A stretch of 10,682 bases of DNA, from the NCBI GenBank assembly GCA_017405115.1, contig JAFRBA010000195.1:1-10682 (forward strand), read 5' to 3'. This DNA is from Kiritimatiellia bacterium. Lineage in GTDB: Bacteria > Verrucomicrobiota > Kiritimatiellia > RFP12 > UBA1067. Positions 1-5,846 of the stretch are shown in pieces. A program made the position numbers and the translations under genes. A model generated the notes under the pieces. It did not search any database, was not told the origin of the DNA, and saw nothing but the letters and a program-made list of their open reading frames with translations. Positions within the stretch are counted from its first letter, which is position 1. Every line of letters starts with the position of its first letter.

Positions 1-31
1 GTCTGAAACTGGAATTCGACAGAAGATTCCC

Positions 32-64
32 ATTCTGGGAAAACGGGTCAGACCTATTTTCCCA
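32..64. repeat. REP-like palindromic repeat, copy 1
   Basis: A 27-base near-perfect palindrome sits at 37-63: outer arms GGGAAAA and TTTTCCC, inner arms GGTC and GACC around a single central A, with a C:A mismatch and a G:T wobble between the two arm pairs. With its flanks (ATTCT before, A after) the 33-base unit recurs on the opposite strand at 920-952 with one difference. A second hairpin, TTCCCA/TGGGAA at 27-41, shares bases with the left arm, so the two folds exclude each other. The copy lies 14 bases past the stop codon of the glycosyltransferase gene. It has no T-run in the direction of transcription, so it is not a standard intrinsic terminator, though it could protect the 3' end of the mRNA. 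Confidence 0.75.
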
Positions 65-77
65 AAGGGGACGGGTT

Positions 78-1112
78 CTAGGATTTTAGAATGGCGATTT
101 CGCGGTCGACAAGCCAGCGGTACCAGAGGCCCTGCCAGAAATGCCAGCGGAAGCCGGCGACGCCGTCGAGGAAGCCGAGCTTGAGGAAGTAGCGCACGCA
201 GAAGTAGGCGAACGCGCGGAAGTAGGGAGGAAGCTTGTAGTACTTGATCTTCTTTTTGTCGGTCGCGCTTGGATTCTTCAAGCGGTCGGGGTTGTTGAAC
301 AGCGAGATGGCGTCCATGGCTTCGCGCCTGGCATAGCCGCGATGCTTCTCCTTCCACCACTCGAAGGAGTTCAGGTTGTCGTCGTAGAATGCGCCGTCAA
401 AGTCGACCACCCTTCCGGGGACCTGCACATGCTCGTCCATCGCGCGGTCCTCGAGACGCCCCCTTCCGTAGCGCCAGAGACGGAGAAGCCGGATGCCGTT
501 GGTGCCGTGGCGTATCTCGCCGCCCATAAACCTTCTCCTGAGCTCGAAGGTAAGTCCGTCGGCGTCATCAAGCGAGCCGTCAGCAAGCGCCGCCCTAAGA
601 CGTTCGACGGTGTCGGGCGCGAAGTACTCGTCGGCGTCCAGCCGCAAGACCCACTTCGCCTCAATCGGCAGGTTGTCGAGCGCCCAGTTGAACTGCTTTG
701 CGTAGAGCCCCGGCCATTCATGCTCGACCAATTGAATGATTGAATGCTCCTCCACCTTGCAATGCGAATCCAAATATGCTATAGTTCCCGTCGTGGATGG
801 ATTGGAGCCTGCCGCGATCTGGCGATGTACCACCGTCCCAATAGCCTCGGCGAGCGGCATCAGCCGAGGAGATTCCTCAACCTTCTCCTGTGCGCGACGC
901 CTAAACTCGGCGGCAGATCTGGGAAAATAGGTCTGACCTGTTTTCCCAGAATTTGCATCCGCGAGATTTGTCACGATCTCCTGCGTTCCGTCGGTTGAGA
1001 AGCAGTCGACAACGAAGACCTGCCTCGGCTCGAGCGGCGCGAGCCTCTCCAGGCACCGTCCGATATGCAGCTTTTCGTCCTTCGAGAGAATTATAACCGC
1101 AACGTCTGTCAT
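78..1112 (-). CDS. Family 2 glycosyltransferase (WaaE/KdtX-like) with a large in-frame insert
   Basis: Probably transfers a sugar from an activated donor to a lipid-linked or core glycan at the cytoplasmic face of the inner membrane. The GT-A fold is clear: N-terminal VAVIILSKDEKLHIGRCL, VVDCFSTDGT at 34-43, KQFNWALDNLP at 139-149, the metal-binding LDADEYF at 158-164, GGEIRHGT at 197-204, MDEHVQ at 225-230 with the likely catalytic acid, and a C-terminal GFRWHFWQGLWYRWLVDREI typical of the LPS-core type. The start is ATG at 1112; the stop is TAG at 78. The protein is 344 residues whereas relatives are usually about 260-270. The excess lies between EIV (45-47) and VEHEWPG (129-135), where homologues have about ten residues. 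This insert carries a palindromic repeat and a short tandem. It is the last gene of the visible run, 38 bases after the deacetylase. Acceptor and donor cannot be told. Whether the enzyme stays active with the insert is open. Confidence 0.88.
   Translation of the reverse strand: MTDVAVIILSKDEKLHIGRCLERLAPLEPRQVFVVDCFSTDGTQEIVTNLADANSGKTGQTYFPRSAAEFRRRAQEKVEESPRLMPLAEAIGTVVHRQIAAGSNPSTTGTIAYLDSHCKVEEHSIIQLVEHEWPGLYAKQFNWALDNLPIEAKWVLRLDADEYFAPDTVERLRAALADGSLDDADGLTFELRRRFMGGEIRHGTNGIRLLRLWRYGRGRLEDRAMDEHVQVPGRVVDFDGAFYDDNLNSFEWWKEKHRGYARREAMDAISLFNNPDRLKNPSATDKKKIKYYKLPPYFRAFAYFCVRYFLKLGFLDGVAGFRWHFWQGLWYRWLVDREIAILKS
731..746. repeat. Two tandem copies of an 8-base unit (ATTGAATG)
   Basis: On the plus strand the unit ATTGAATG occurs twice head to tail, exactly. 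It lies at the downstream border of the extra block in the glycosyltransferase gene and encodes part of HSIIQL on the minus strand. Its position exactly where family similarity resumes suggests it belongs to the inserted material. Confidence 0.7.
732..968 (-). other. In-frame insert of about 79 codons inside the glycosyltransferase
   Basis: Residues ~49-127 of the glycosyltransferase separate two blocks that are nearly adjacent in the family. The insert keeps the reading frame open and contains no stop. It begins near a palindromic repeat (translated as GKTGQTYFP, residues 56-64), continues with a charged, helix-like stretch (AAEFRRRAQEKVEES, 67-81, then PLAEAIGTVVHRQIAAG, 86-102) and ends with HSIIQ, encoded by two tandem copies of ATTGAATG. 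I do not recognise the middle part as a known domain. The limits are estimated from the expected family alignment, so each may be off by several codons. It resembles in-frame palindromic elements known from Rickettsia in kind, not in sequence. Confidence 0.65.
920..952. repeat. REP-like palindromic repeat, copy 2, inside a coding sequence
   Basis: The reverse complement of the unit at 32-64, with 32 of 33 bases identical. The palindrome core is 921-947, with arms GGGAAAA/TTTTCCC and an inner GGTC/GACC pair; here the base pair next to the inner arm is A:T, so only one C:A mismatch remains. On the minus strand it reads through as SGKTGQTYFP (residues 55-64) of the glycosyltransferase without breaking the frame. 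Two copies in inverted orientation about 0.9 kb apart bracket most of this gene. Confidence 0.8.
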
Positions 1113-1150
1113 CTAAAACGCAACGCAGATATCAGTAGAAACAAAAGTTA

Positions 1151-1918
1151 CTACTTCACAGCTCTAAAATCAACAAGCTCAATGTCTTTCAAATCAGACT
1201 CAAGACAATTTTTACAATCAATTCGCCGCCAATCTTCCGACATGCCAGGATGGATGCCAATCTCGGTAAGGCCGTCTGGCAACGACAAAACCGCCTTGGA
1301 AAACCACATCTCGTCTGTCGTGTGTCCGGCAGCCATAAGAAAATGATCGGTCATTGGAATATGCGCTCGCTCTAGTCGCTTTTGCATCGGGCCATTTATG
1401 ACACGACTAAGCAGACCGGGTCTCCCAACATAAATATCTTGGCATCGACGAACAGGAATGTTTCCACCAAGTTCATCGCGTACAGCGACCAGCGCCTTAA
1501 TAGATTGCGGAAGACGATGGTTATGGCCATGTCCATCAAGGTGCGAGATCTTAAGCCCCATATCGCGCAGCACATTAATCTGAGCCATCATTTCCCGCTT
1601 AATGTCATCAACATTAACGAGTCCGAGGAAATTGCGGATTACAAACTGTCGTGTCTTCCAGAGCGTACCCGTCCGTGGATCAATCATGCTAGGAATGTCT
1701 GTGGGATGGCTAATCGGTTTCTCGTCAACAAGGCATAAATGCACGCCGAAACTAAACTGCGGGTGCGACGCTGCATATTCAACAGCCCTTTTTGTTGCCG
1801 GCATCCCCGCCATTATCGTTGCACTTGAGATCTTCCCTGCCTCAAACCCTTTTATGGTCCAATCCACAGTCTCGTCATCAAGACCAAAGTCATCAGCATT
1901 GACAATCAACTTCTTCAT
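1151..1918 (-). CDS. ChbG/HpnK (YdjC) family carbohydrate deacetylase
   Basis: Predicted metal-dependent hydrolase that removes N-acetyl groups from sugars, as ChbG does on chitooligosaccharides and HpnK in hopanoid-glycan synthesis. The family hallmarks are all present in 255 residues: NADDFG at 7-12 with the two metal-binding aspartates, GVHLCL with H60, HLDGHGHNH at 126-134, and EIGIHPG with H223. The length is normal. The ATG at 1918 gives the standard MKKLIVNADDFG N-terminus; the frame is open up to 2047, but that part overlaps the upstream gene and has no family similarity. The start follows the upstream stop by 10 bases with only a weak ribosome binding site, so translation is probably coupled. 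In a surface-glycan cluster it would expose an amino group on a lipid-linked sugar, which the nearby acyltransferases could refill with another acyl group; this is inference. Confidence 0.9.
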   Translation of the reverse strand: MKKLIVNADDFGLDDETVDWTIKGFEAGKISSATIMAGMPATKRAVEYAASHPQFSFGVHLCLVDEKPISHPTDIPSMIDPRTGTLWKTRQFVIRNFLGLVNVDDIKREMMAQINVLRDMGLKISHLDGHGHNHRLPQSIKALVAVRDELGGNIPVRRCQDIYVGRPGLLSRVINGPMQKRLERAHIPMTDHFLMAAGHTTDEMWFSKAVLSLPDGLTEIGIHPGMSEDWRRIDCKNCLESDLKDIELVDFRAVK

Positions 1919-1928
1919 ATAAGCACCA

Positions 1929-3017
1929 TCAAGACAACGCATAGTCACCATATGCCGGTCTGACACGCCAATTGTCGATTGACGACATTTCCGCCGCATA
2001 TTGTTCCAATGCCGAGCCTTCTCTAATCTTGAAGCAGAAGTTTGCATTGCCGACCTGTCTCCACAGCAAATGCCGAAGCAATGAAATTAGGGACTCTTCG
2101 TTAGCGGCAAATTCAACCGCATCATCACCCCTGCTGCGATCAAGAAGATACTTCACAATCGCCCAGTAAACCTTCTTCTCGAACCCCTTATAAGCACCCC
2201 ATTCAACAACTGACGTGAGCCAGACGTTCTTGAAGCCTCTGCTTGACGCATGTTCGTGGAAACGCCTCTTGACCAAGAAAAAGCCAAGGACATCCGAGCC
2301 TCGCTTGACAAGGAAGGCAATGCACGGCTGTTGTTCCGAGAATGTTGAGGACAGCACCCATCGCAACCATTTCTCGTCATGCACTTCACAACAGGGATTC
2401 CTTTCGGCCCGAATTACGTCCGCGATTTCCACAAGGCCATTCTCATCTGAGCAAGAGATCATTTGCATAGTACAATCTCTTATTTTATACCGCGAAATGC
2501 AACCTACAACAAAAGAGCAAAGACTTATCCCGCAATCGACAAGACGAGAAGCAATGCAAAGTAGAACCCCCTTAAGTTTCGACTCCATTACCGATCTGCT
2601 TTTCAACGGAAATATGAAGCGCGGGAACTCAAACACAGTATAACCCATGAACCGGTGAACCTTAATCGCGACCTGCGACAAGGCACCTGCTGTCGAAAGC
2701 GGATTGCATCCATCTCTACCCTCGCCATCAAAGTCGGAGATTACCAATCCAATGCCACTTTTCCTTGCCCATGGCTCAATCGTGGTAGAACTGCCGCTGC
2801 CTGCTTCATATTTCGTGCCGAAAACAAAAGCCTGTAATGGGAAGATATCCTCATGCCCAGCAACTTTTCCATCAACAATAGCTACCTTTCGCGCCATTAC
2901 ATCCTTTCCTCCTCGGAAAGGGTTTTTAGCTAGTACATCACGCAGCCGCGAAGAAACCAAGTCGCCATCAATTCCCAATTCACTTAATCGGCGATACCGA
3001 ATCTCGTAGTCAAGCAT
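1929..3017 (-). CDS. Probable tandem-GNAT acyltransferase-like protein
   Basis: A 362-residue protein that I place only tentatively. Residues 42-100 (ARKVAIVDGKVAGHEDIFP, then SGSSTTIEPWARKSGIGLVIS) look like the central strands and acetyl-CoA loop of a GNAT fold. Residues 235-300 (FLVKRGSDVLGFFLVKRR, then a helix-rich stretch ending in VYWAIVKYLL) look like a second GNAT-like unit. It ends in NWRVRPAYGDYALS. A hydrophobic stretch at 150-175 is broken by R158 and D161 and is unlikely to be a true membrane span. An ideal AAGGAG at 3026-3031 sits 8 bases before the ATG, and the previous gene's stop overlaps it. It could acylate a sugar or a peptide, or be a FemAB-like enzyme. Its many cysteines (11-12) and lower GC distinguish it from its neighbours. 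Confidence 0.6.
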   Translation of the reverse strand: MLDYEIRYRRLSELGIDGDLVSSRLRDVLAKNPFRGGKDVMARKVAIVDGKVAGHEDIFPLQAFVFGTKYEAGSGSSTTIEPWARKSGIGLVISDFDGEGRDGCNPLSTAGALSQVAIKVHRFMGYTVFEFPRFIFPLKSRSVMESKLKGVLLCIASRLVDCGISLCSFVVGCISRYKIRDCTMQMISCSDENGLVEIADVIRAERNPCCEVHDEKWLRWVLSSTFSEQQPCIAFLVKRGSDVLGFFLVKRRFHEHASSRGFKNVWLTSVVEWGAYKGFEKKVYWAIVKYLLDRSRGDDAVEFAANEESLISLLRHLLWRQVGNANFCFKIREGSALEQYAAEMSSIDNWRVRPAYGDYALS

Positions 3018-3025
3018 GGCAAGAG

Positions 3026-3031
3026 CTCCTT
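3026..3031 (-). promoter_or_regulatory. Ribosome binding site AAGGAG of the tandem-GNAT gene
   Basis: On the minus strand AAGGAG lies 8 bases before the ATG at 3017 and overlaps the TAA stop of the LuxC-like gene (3030-3032). This fixes the start and implies termination-reinitiation between the two genes. Confidence 0.75.
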
Positions 3032-4199
3032 AGCATGCAACAACACGTGTCAACTCGGAAACCAACTCATGGCCATCCCAAACCACGCCGATGTCCATAG
3101 CACGACCGATGGGGACAATGCGATCAATGCCACGAAGATGTGCGTCCGCAATCTGCATAGCGAGAGTCTCAGAGTCTATGCCAAACTGTGTAATTGTTTG
3201 AAACTTCTCTGTTACCACGGAGAAGAACTCTTGCCGGCAGGCAAGCGAATACTCAAAGAAAAAACCTGCCTTGCCGCGATGTTCAACAATGTCAGATGGC
3301 AACGACTTCAATTCCACACGATAAAGAAGATTGCCCCTCCTCGTAATCGTCTTAATGTTTCGATTGCCAACAGCCTCTTCGCAGAAGAGCGTGTACTTGT
3401 CCACGGCAACCGCATCTTGAAGAATATATTTCTTTTCTGCAAGGCCGTATACGGCGTCCCAGAAGCGCTCCTTCGCCTTTTCAACTTCCTCGCACTTCAG
3501 ATCCCCGACTTCCCACAAGATCACCTGCGGAGACGAACACGCATTCTGATCCATGAGATATGTATCGTTATAGAAGTCCTGAGCCAGCCGGGCGAGTCTT
3601 GCCTCATCAGCCGCAAGAAGCGCAGCACCGTCAATCATCGCAACAGAATAGCGGTCAGCAAACGCTATATCAACACAGCGTGGTTTAGTCGGCAACGCCT
3701 TTATTGAGGCAATCGTCCTGTCGCCACCCCAGATCATCCGGCAATCCGCCATCTGGCAGTACGCAGCAGTCGTCTCGCTGTCCGTCCGGGGATATTTGAC
3801 AAAAGTGTTTCGCTCCCTGAGTTCAGGCCGCTCGTCTAGAGCTGCATTTATTATCTTGAGAAGCGCGTCGACCTGGGGGAACTCCTTGCTTGGCAGGCGA
3901 ACGACGTTCGCATTACCGGCGAGCAGCGAGAACATCCAGGTGAAGGCGAAGTTGATTGGGATGTTAGCGGGCGCAACATGAAAGCAGAGTCCGCGGCCTA
4001 GCCTGACTTCATCCGATTTAAATGACGCCGCAATCTTCTGGAGATTCGCCTTTCGGATGTAAAAAGCAAACGCCGTCAAGTCCGGGAACTGACGTCCTAC
4101 AGGAGACTTCAGGATCGTCGCGGATATTTCCTCGAGACAATCAAGAACAACTGGCTCGAAGGGACGCAACGGTGTATTATTTACGCTCGAAAGTATCAC
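3030..4199 (-). CDS. luxC: LuxC-like acyl-CoA/acyl-protein reductase
   Basis: Reduces an activated acyl group to the aldehyde with NADPH; in bioluminescent bacteria LuxC does this to myristoyl transferred from LuxE. The 389-residue protein shows the LuxC form of the aldehyde dehydrogenase fold: HVAPANIPINFAFTW at 74-88 and AGNANVVRLPSK at 94-105 for the cofactor site, MIWGGD at 155-160, and the catalytic cysteine C221 in DQNACSSPQ. It is somewhat shorter than Vibrio LuxC (about 480). The start is a GTG at 4197-4199, supported by GAGGGGG at 4204-4210; the next in-frame methionine is residue 90, which would lose the cofactor motif. It overlaps the LuxE-like gene by 23 bases, so the two are probably made as partners. 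No luxA or luxB is present, and light production is not implied; the aldehyde more likely feeds glycan or lipid modification. Confidence 0.9.
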   Translation of the reverse strand: MILSSVNNTPLRPFEPVVLDCLEEISATILKSPVGRQFPDLTAFAFYIRKANLQKIAASFKSDEVRLGRGLCFHVAPANIPINFAFTWMFSLLAGNANVVRLPSKEFPQVDALLKIINAALDERPELRERNTFVKYPRTDSETTAAYCQMADCRMIWGGDRTIASIKALPTKPRCVDIAFADRYSVAMIDGAALLAADEARLARLAQDFYNDTYLMDQNACSSPQVILWEVGDLKCEEVEKAKERFWDAVYGLAEKKYILQDAVAVDKYTLFCEEAVGNRNIKTITRRGNLLYRVELKSLPSDIVEHRGKAGFFFEYSLACRQEFFSVVTEKFQTITQFGIDSETLAMQIADAHLRGIDRIVPIGRAMDIGVVWDGHELVSELTRVVAC

Positions 4200-5256
4200 T
4201 GCACCCCCTCACTTCCGCCGCCTTGATGCGACCGTGTATCTTGAAATATCTTCCTTTGCGGCCACACGGGCAATCGTCGACACCGAGGACCTCGCCTTCG
4301 TCCTCCGTCAGGAGGATATGCCCCGGATAACTCGTGGGCAGCACGGAAAGAAGTTCGATCAGCCCCTTCTCGCCAACTTGTGCCGGAGAAAAGTCATATG
4401 GTTTGCGGATGATGACGTCGGAGTAGTTCGAGCAGTGCATATGCCCGTGTTCACACTCCACGAACACGCTTCCAAGCTGCTCCGCCATGCCATAGTAATT
4501 ATACACTCGCACATTTCCCAACACGCCCTGCACGCGGCGATTGAACTCCAGGGCGTCTACCTGCTGGTCCTTCAGCTTCTTCCATCCGCCGATGTGGAAC
4601 AGGATGGCATTGGAGGCGTTGAATCGCCTCCCCGCCGCCTCCAGCTCCCGCACGACAAACTGCCAGATCATGTATGTGTAGCCGAACATGAGAATCGGCT
4701 CGTCCGCATGTTTCTCGAAGAACGCCGCGACCTTCTCCATGTCAATCTTCATGTCGGCATCCAGCGCAAACGTACTGTCTCGCCCGAAGATGGAGAAACC
4801 GATAATGCCCGCGCCTCGCGCCGAATACATGGATCGGTCCTTCTTGATCATCTCCGTGTCGAGCAACAGAAGCGGTAGCCGACCCTTGCCGATAAAGGAT
4901 GAAATAATGGCATTCAGGGTCTTCGTCTGATTGCGCACATTGTCGGCATCAAGGAAGATGCGCGAGACCGCCTGCCCGCTCGTGCCGCTCGACGTGAGCG
5001 TCTTGACGATTTGTTCTTTCGGGACAGACCGAAGCTCGAACATCTTGAACAGGCGGACGGGGATGAAGGGAAGATATTCCAGTTTCGTGCTTCGCGTTTC
5101 AGGTTGATAGCCGAGTTTATCGAGTATTGCCCGATATTCAGGGCAATTGAGATAATGGTAATCGACTCTCCGCGAAAGGATGTCGCAAAGAGCAGATTCC
5201 TTCTCTGATGATGGCAGAGAATACGGATCCAGCTGAAATAAATCTTCCAACGTCAT
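4177..5256 (-). CDS. luxE: LuxE-like acyl-protein synthetase
   Basis: Activates a carboxylic acid with ATP as acyl-AMP and holds the acyl group on a cysteine for delivery to LuxC. In the 359-residue product I see the ATP-binding TSSGTSG at 88-94, HIGGWKKL at 221-228, YYGMAEQ at 254-260, a DDCPCGRKGRYFKIHGR block near 327, and a C-terminal RGCSDTF with C352, eight residues from the end, matching the acylated cysteine near the LuxE C-terminus. The start ATG at 5256 forms an ATGA overlap with the previous stop and has GAGGAAG at 5262-5268. The open frame extends to 5388, but the added residues overlap the acetyltransferase gene and are not LuxE-like. Two acyl-adenylating enzymes (this and the ligase upstream) in one cluster suggests either two substrates or a relay from the carrier protein. 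Confidence 0.9.
   Translation of the reverse strand: MTLEDLFQLDPYSLPSSEKESALCDILSRRVDYHYLNCPEYRAILDKLGYQPETRSTKLEYLPFIPVRLFKMFELRSVPKEQIVKTLTSSGTSGQAVSRIFLDADNVRNQTKTLNAIISSFIGKGRLPLLLLDTEMIKKDRSMYSARGAGIIGFSIFGRDSTFALDADMKIDMEKVAAFFEKHADEPILMFGYTYMIWQFVVRELEAAGRRFNASNAILFHIGGWKKLKDQQVDALEFNRRVQGVLGNVRVYNYYGMAEQLGSVFVECEHGHMHCSNYSDVIIRKPYDFSPAQVGEKGLIELLSVLPTSYPGHILLTEDEGEVLGVDDCPCGRKGRYFKIHGRIKAAEVRGCSDTFERK
4204..4210 (-). promoter_or_regulatory. Ribosome binding site deciding the GTG start of luxC
   Basis: GAGGGGG on the minus strand, 4 bases before the GTG at 4199 and inside the last codons of the LuxE-like gene. It supports the GTG as start, since no ATG is available before residue 90. 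Confidence 0.6.
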
Positions 5257-5846
5257 GGAATCTTCCTCAAGAATACGTCCTCCGGATCCGAGAAGACGGC
5301 TCCGAACGAGGCGTAAAGATTCATCACCGGCGTGTTGAGGGAGCTGATTCTCCCGTCTAGCGTCTTGAACCCGCGTTCGCCCGCACATTCAATCGCCCGC
5401 GCGTACAGTCCCATGGCAGCCCCCGTCACGCGGTATTTCGCCTCCACCGCCGCCAGATGGACGAAATTCTCCCTCATGTTCAAGAAGCCGATTGGCTTCT
5501 CATGGTACAGGCATACAAGCGTTGGGCCGAGTTCGTCAACCCAGCGACGAAGGACAACAGCGCTGACGGCCTGATCGCACTTTGGCGCGACGTGAAAACG
5601 GCGGTCGCGCGTGAAACTTTCGTGTGCAATCCTAAAGATGTCCTCCGTGTAGTCCGACGTCTCGACAATCGGAAGTCTCTGCAGGCGCTTGAGGTCTGCA
5701 GTCACCTTTGCAAGCTGTATGGTGACTTTCAGCGTGCGGTCGGCAAAATACCAGCCGTCCCGCACCATGTCAAACTCGGTGTCGGCGCAGCTCGGCAAGA
5801 CCTCGCGCTCATAACGCCCGTCCTTGATGTCGTAGATCTCGCTCAT
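5253..5846 (-). CDS. WecD-like GNAT acyltransferase
   Basis: A 197-residue GNAT enzyme most like WecD/RffC, which N-acetylates TDP-4-amino-4,6-dideoxy-galactose. Visible features are the WecD-style DIFRIAHESFTRDRRFH at 69-85, GPTLVCLYHEKPIGFLNMR at 107-125, HLAAVEAKYRVTGAAMGLY at 130-148 covering the cofactor loop, and NTPVMNLYASFGAVF at 171-185. The loop is RVTGAA where the usual form is R-G-K-G-x-G, so cofactor binding may differ. The N-terminal 60 residues (SEIYDIKDGRYER onward) precede the catalytic domain as in WecD. The ATG at 5846 forms an ATGA overlap with the ligase stop; the frame is open to 6023 but only in the shadow of that gene. Lying between an ACP/ligase pair and LuxE, it may transfer an ACP- or CoA-bound acyl group other than acetyl onto an amino sugar. 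Confidence 0.8.
   Translation of the reverse strand: MSEIYDIKDGRYEREVLPSCADTEFDMVRDGWYFADRTLKVTIQLAKVTADLKRLQRLPIVETSDYTEDIFRIAHESFTRDRRFHVAPKCDQAVSAVVLRRWVDELGPTLVCLYHEKPIGFLNMRENFVHLAAVEAKYRVTGAAMGLYARAIECAGERGFKTLDGRISSLNTPVMNLYASFGAVFSDPEDVFLRKIP
5262..5268 (-). promoter_or_regulatory. Ribosome binding site deciding the luxE start
   Basis: GAGGAAG on the minus strand, 5 bases before the ATG at 5256, which itself forms an ATGA overlap with the stop of the WecD-like gene. It supports this start over the longer open frame reaching 5388. Confidence 0.65.

Noticed and set aside
27..63. Intrinsic terminator after the glycosyltransferase gene
   Set aside because: The hairpin is followed by AGAATGGGAATC in the transcription direction, without a T-run, and the same unit occurs inside a gene.
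141..743. A 200-codon open frame on the plus strand opposite the glycosyltransferase
   Set aside because: It lies wholly antisense to a gene with clear family motifs, and its protein is a mirror of GC-rich codon bias with no recognisable domain.
845..869. 7-base inverted repeat CCTCGGC/GCCGAGG inside the glycosyltransferase insert
   Set aside because: Short arms with an 11-base spacer in GC-rich coding DNA are expected by chance; no second copy was seen.
1919..2047. A longer start for the deacetylase, up to 2047
   Set aside because: The family N-terminus is MKKLIVNADDFG, starting at 1918; the extra residues lie inside the upstream gene and are unlike any deacetylase.
3069..4878. Long plus-strand open frames (3069-3707 and 4234-4878)
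   Set aside because: Both are antisense to the LuxC- and LuxE-like genes, whose motifs and ribosome binding sites are convincing; the plus-strand products show no domain.
3030..5256. A bioluminescence operon
   Set aside because: LuxC- and LuxE-like genes are present, but there is no luxA, luxB or luxD, and the surroundings are glycan-related.
5257..5388. A longer start for the LuxE-like gene, up to 5388
   Set aside because: The ATG at 5256 has a good ribosome binding site and an ATGA overlap; the extension overlaps the WecD-like gene and is compositionally a shadow.
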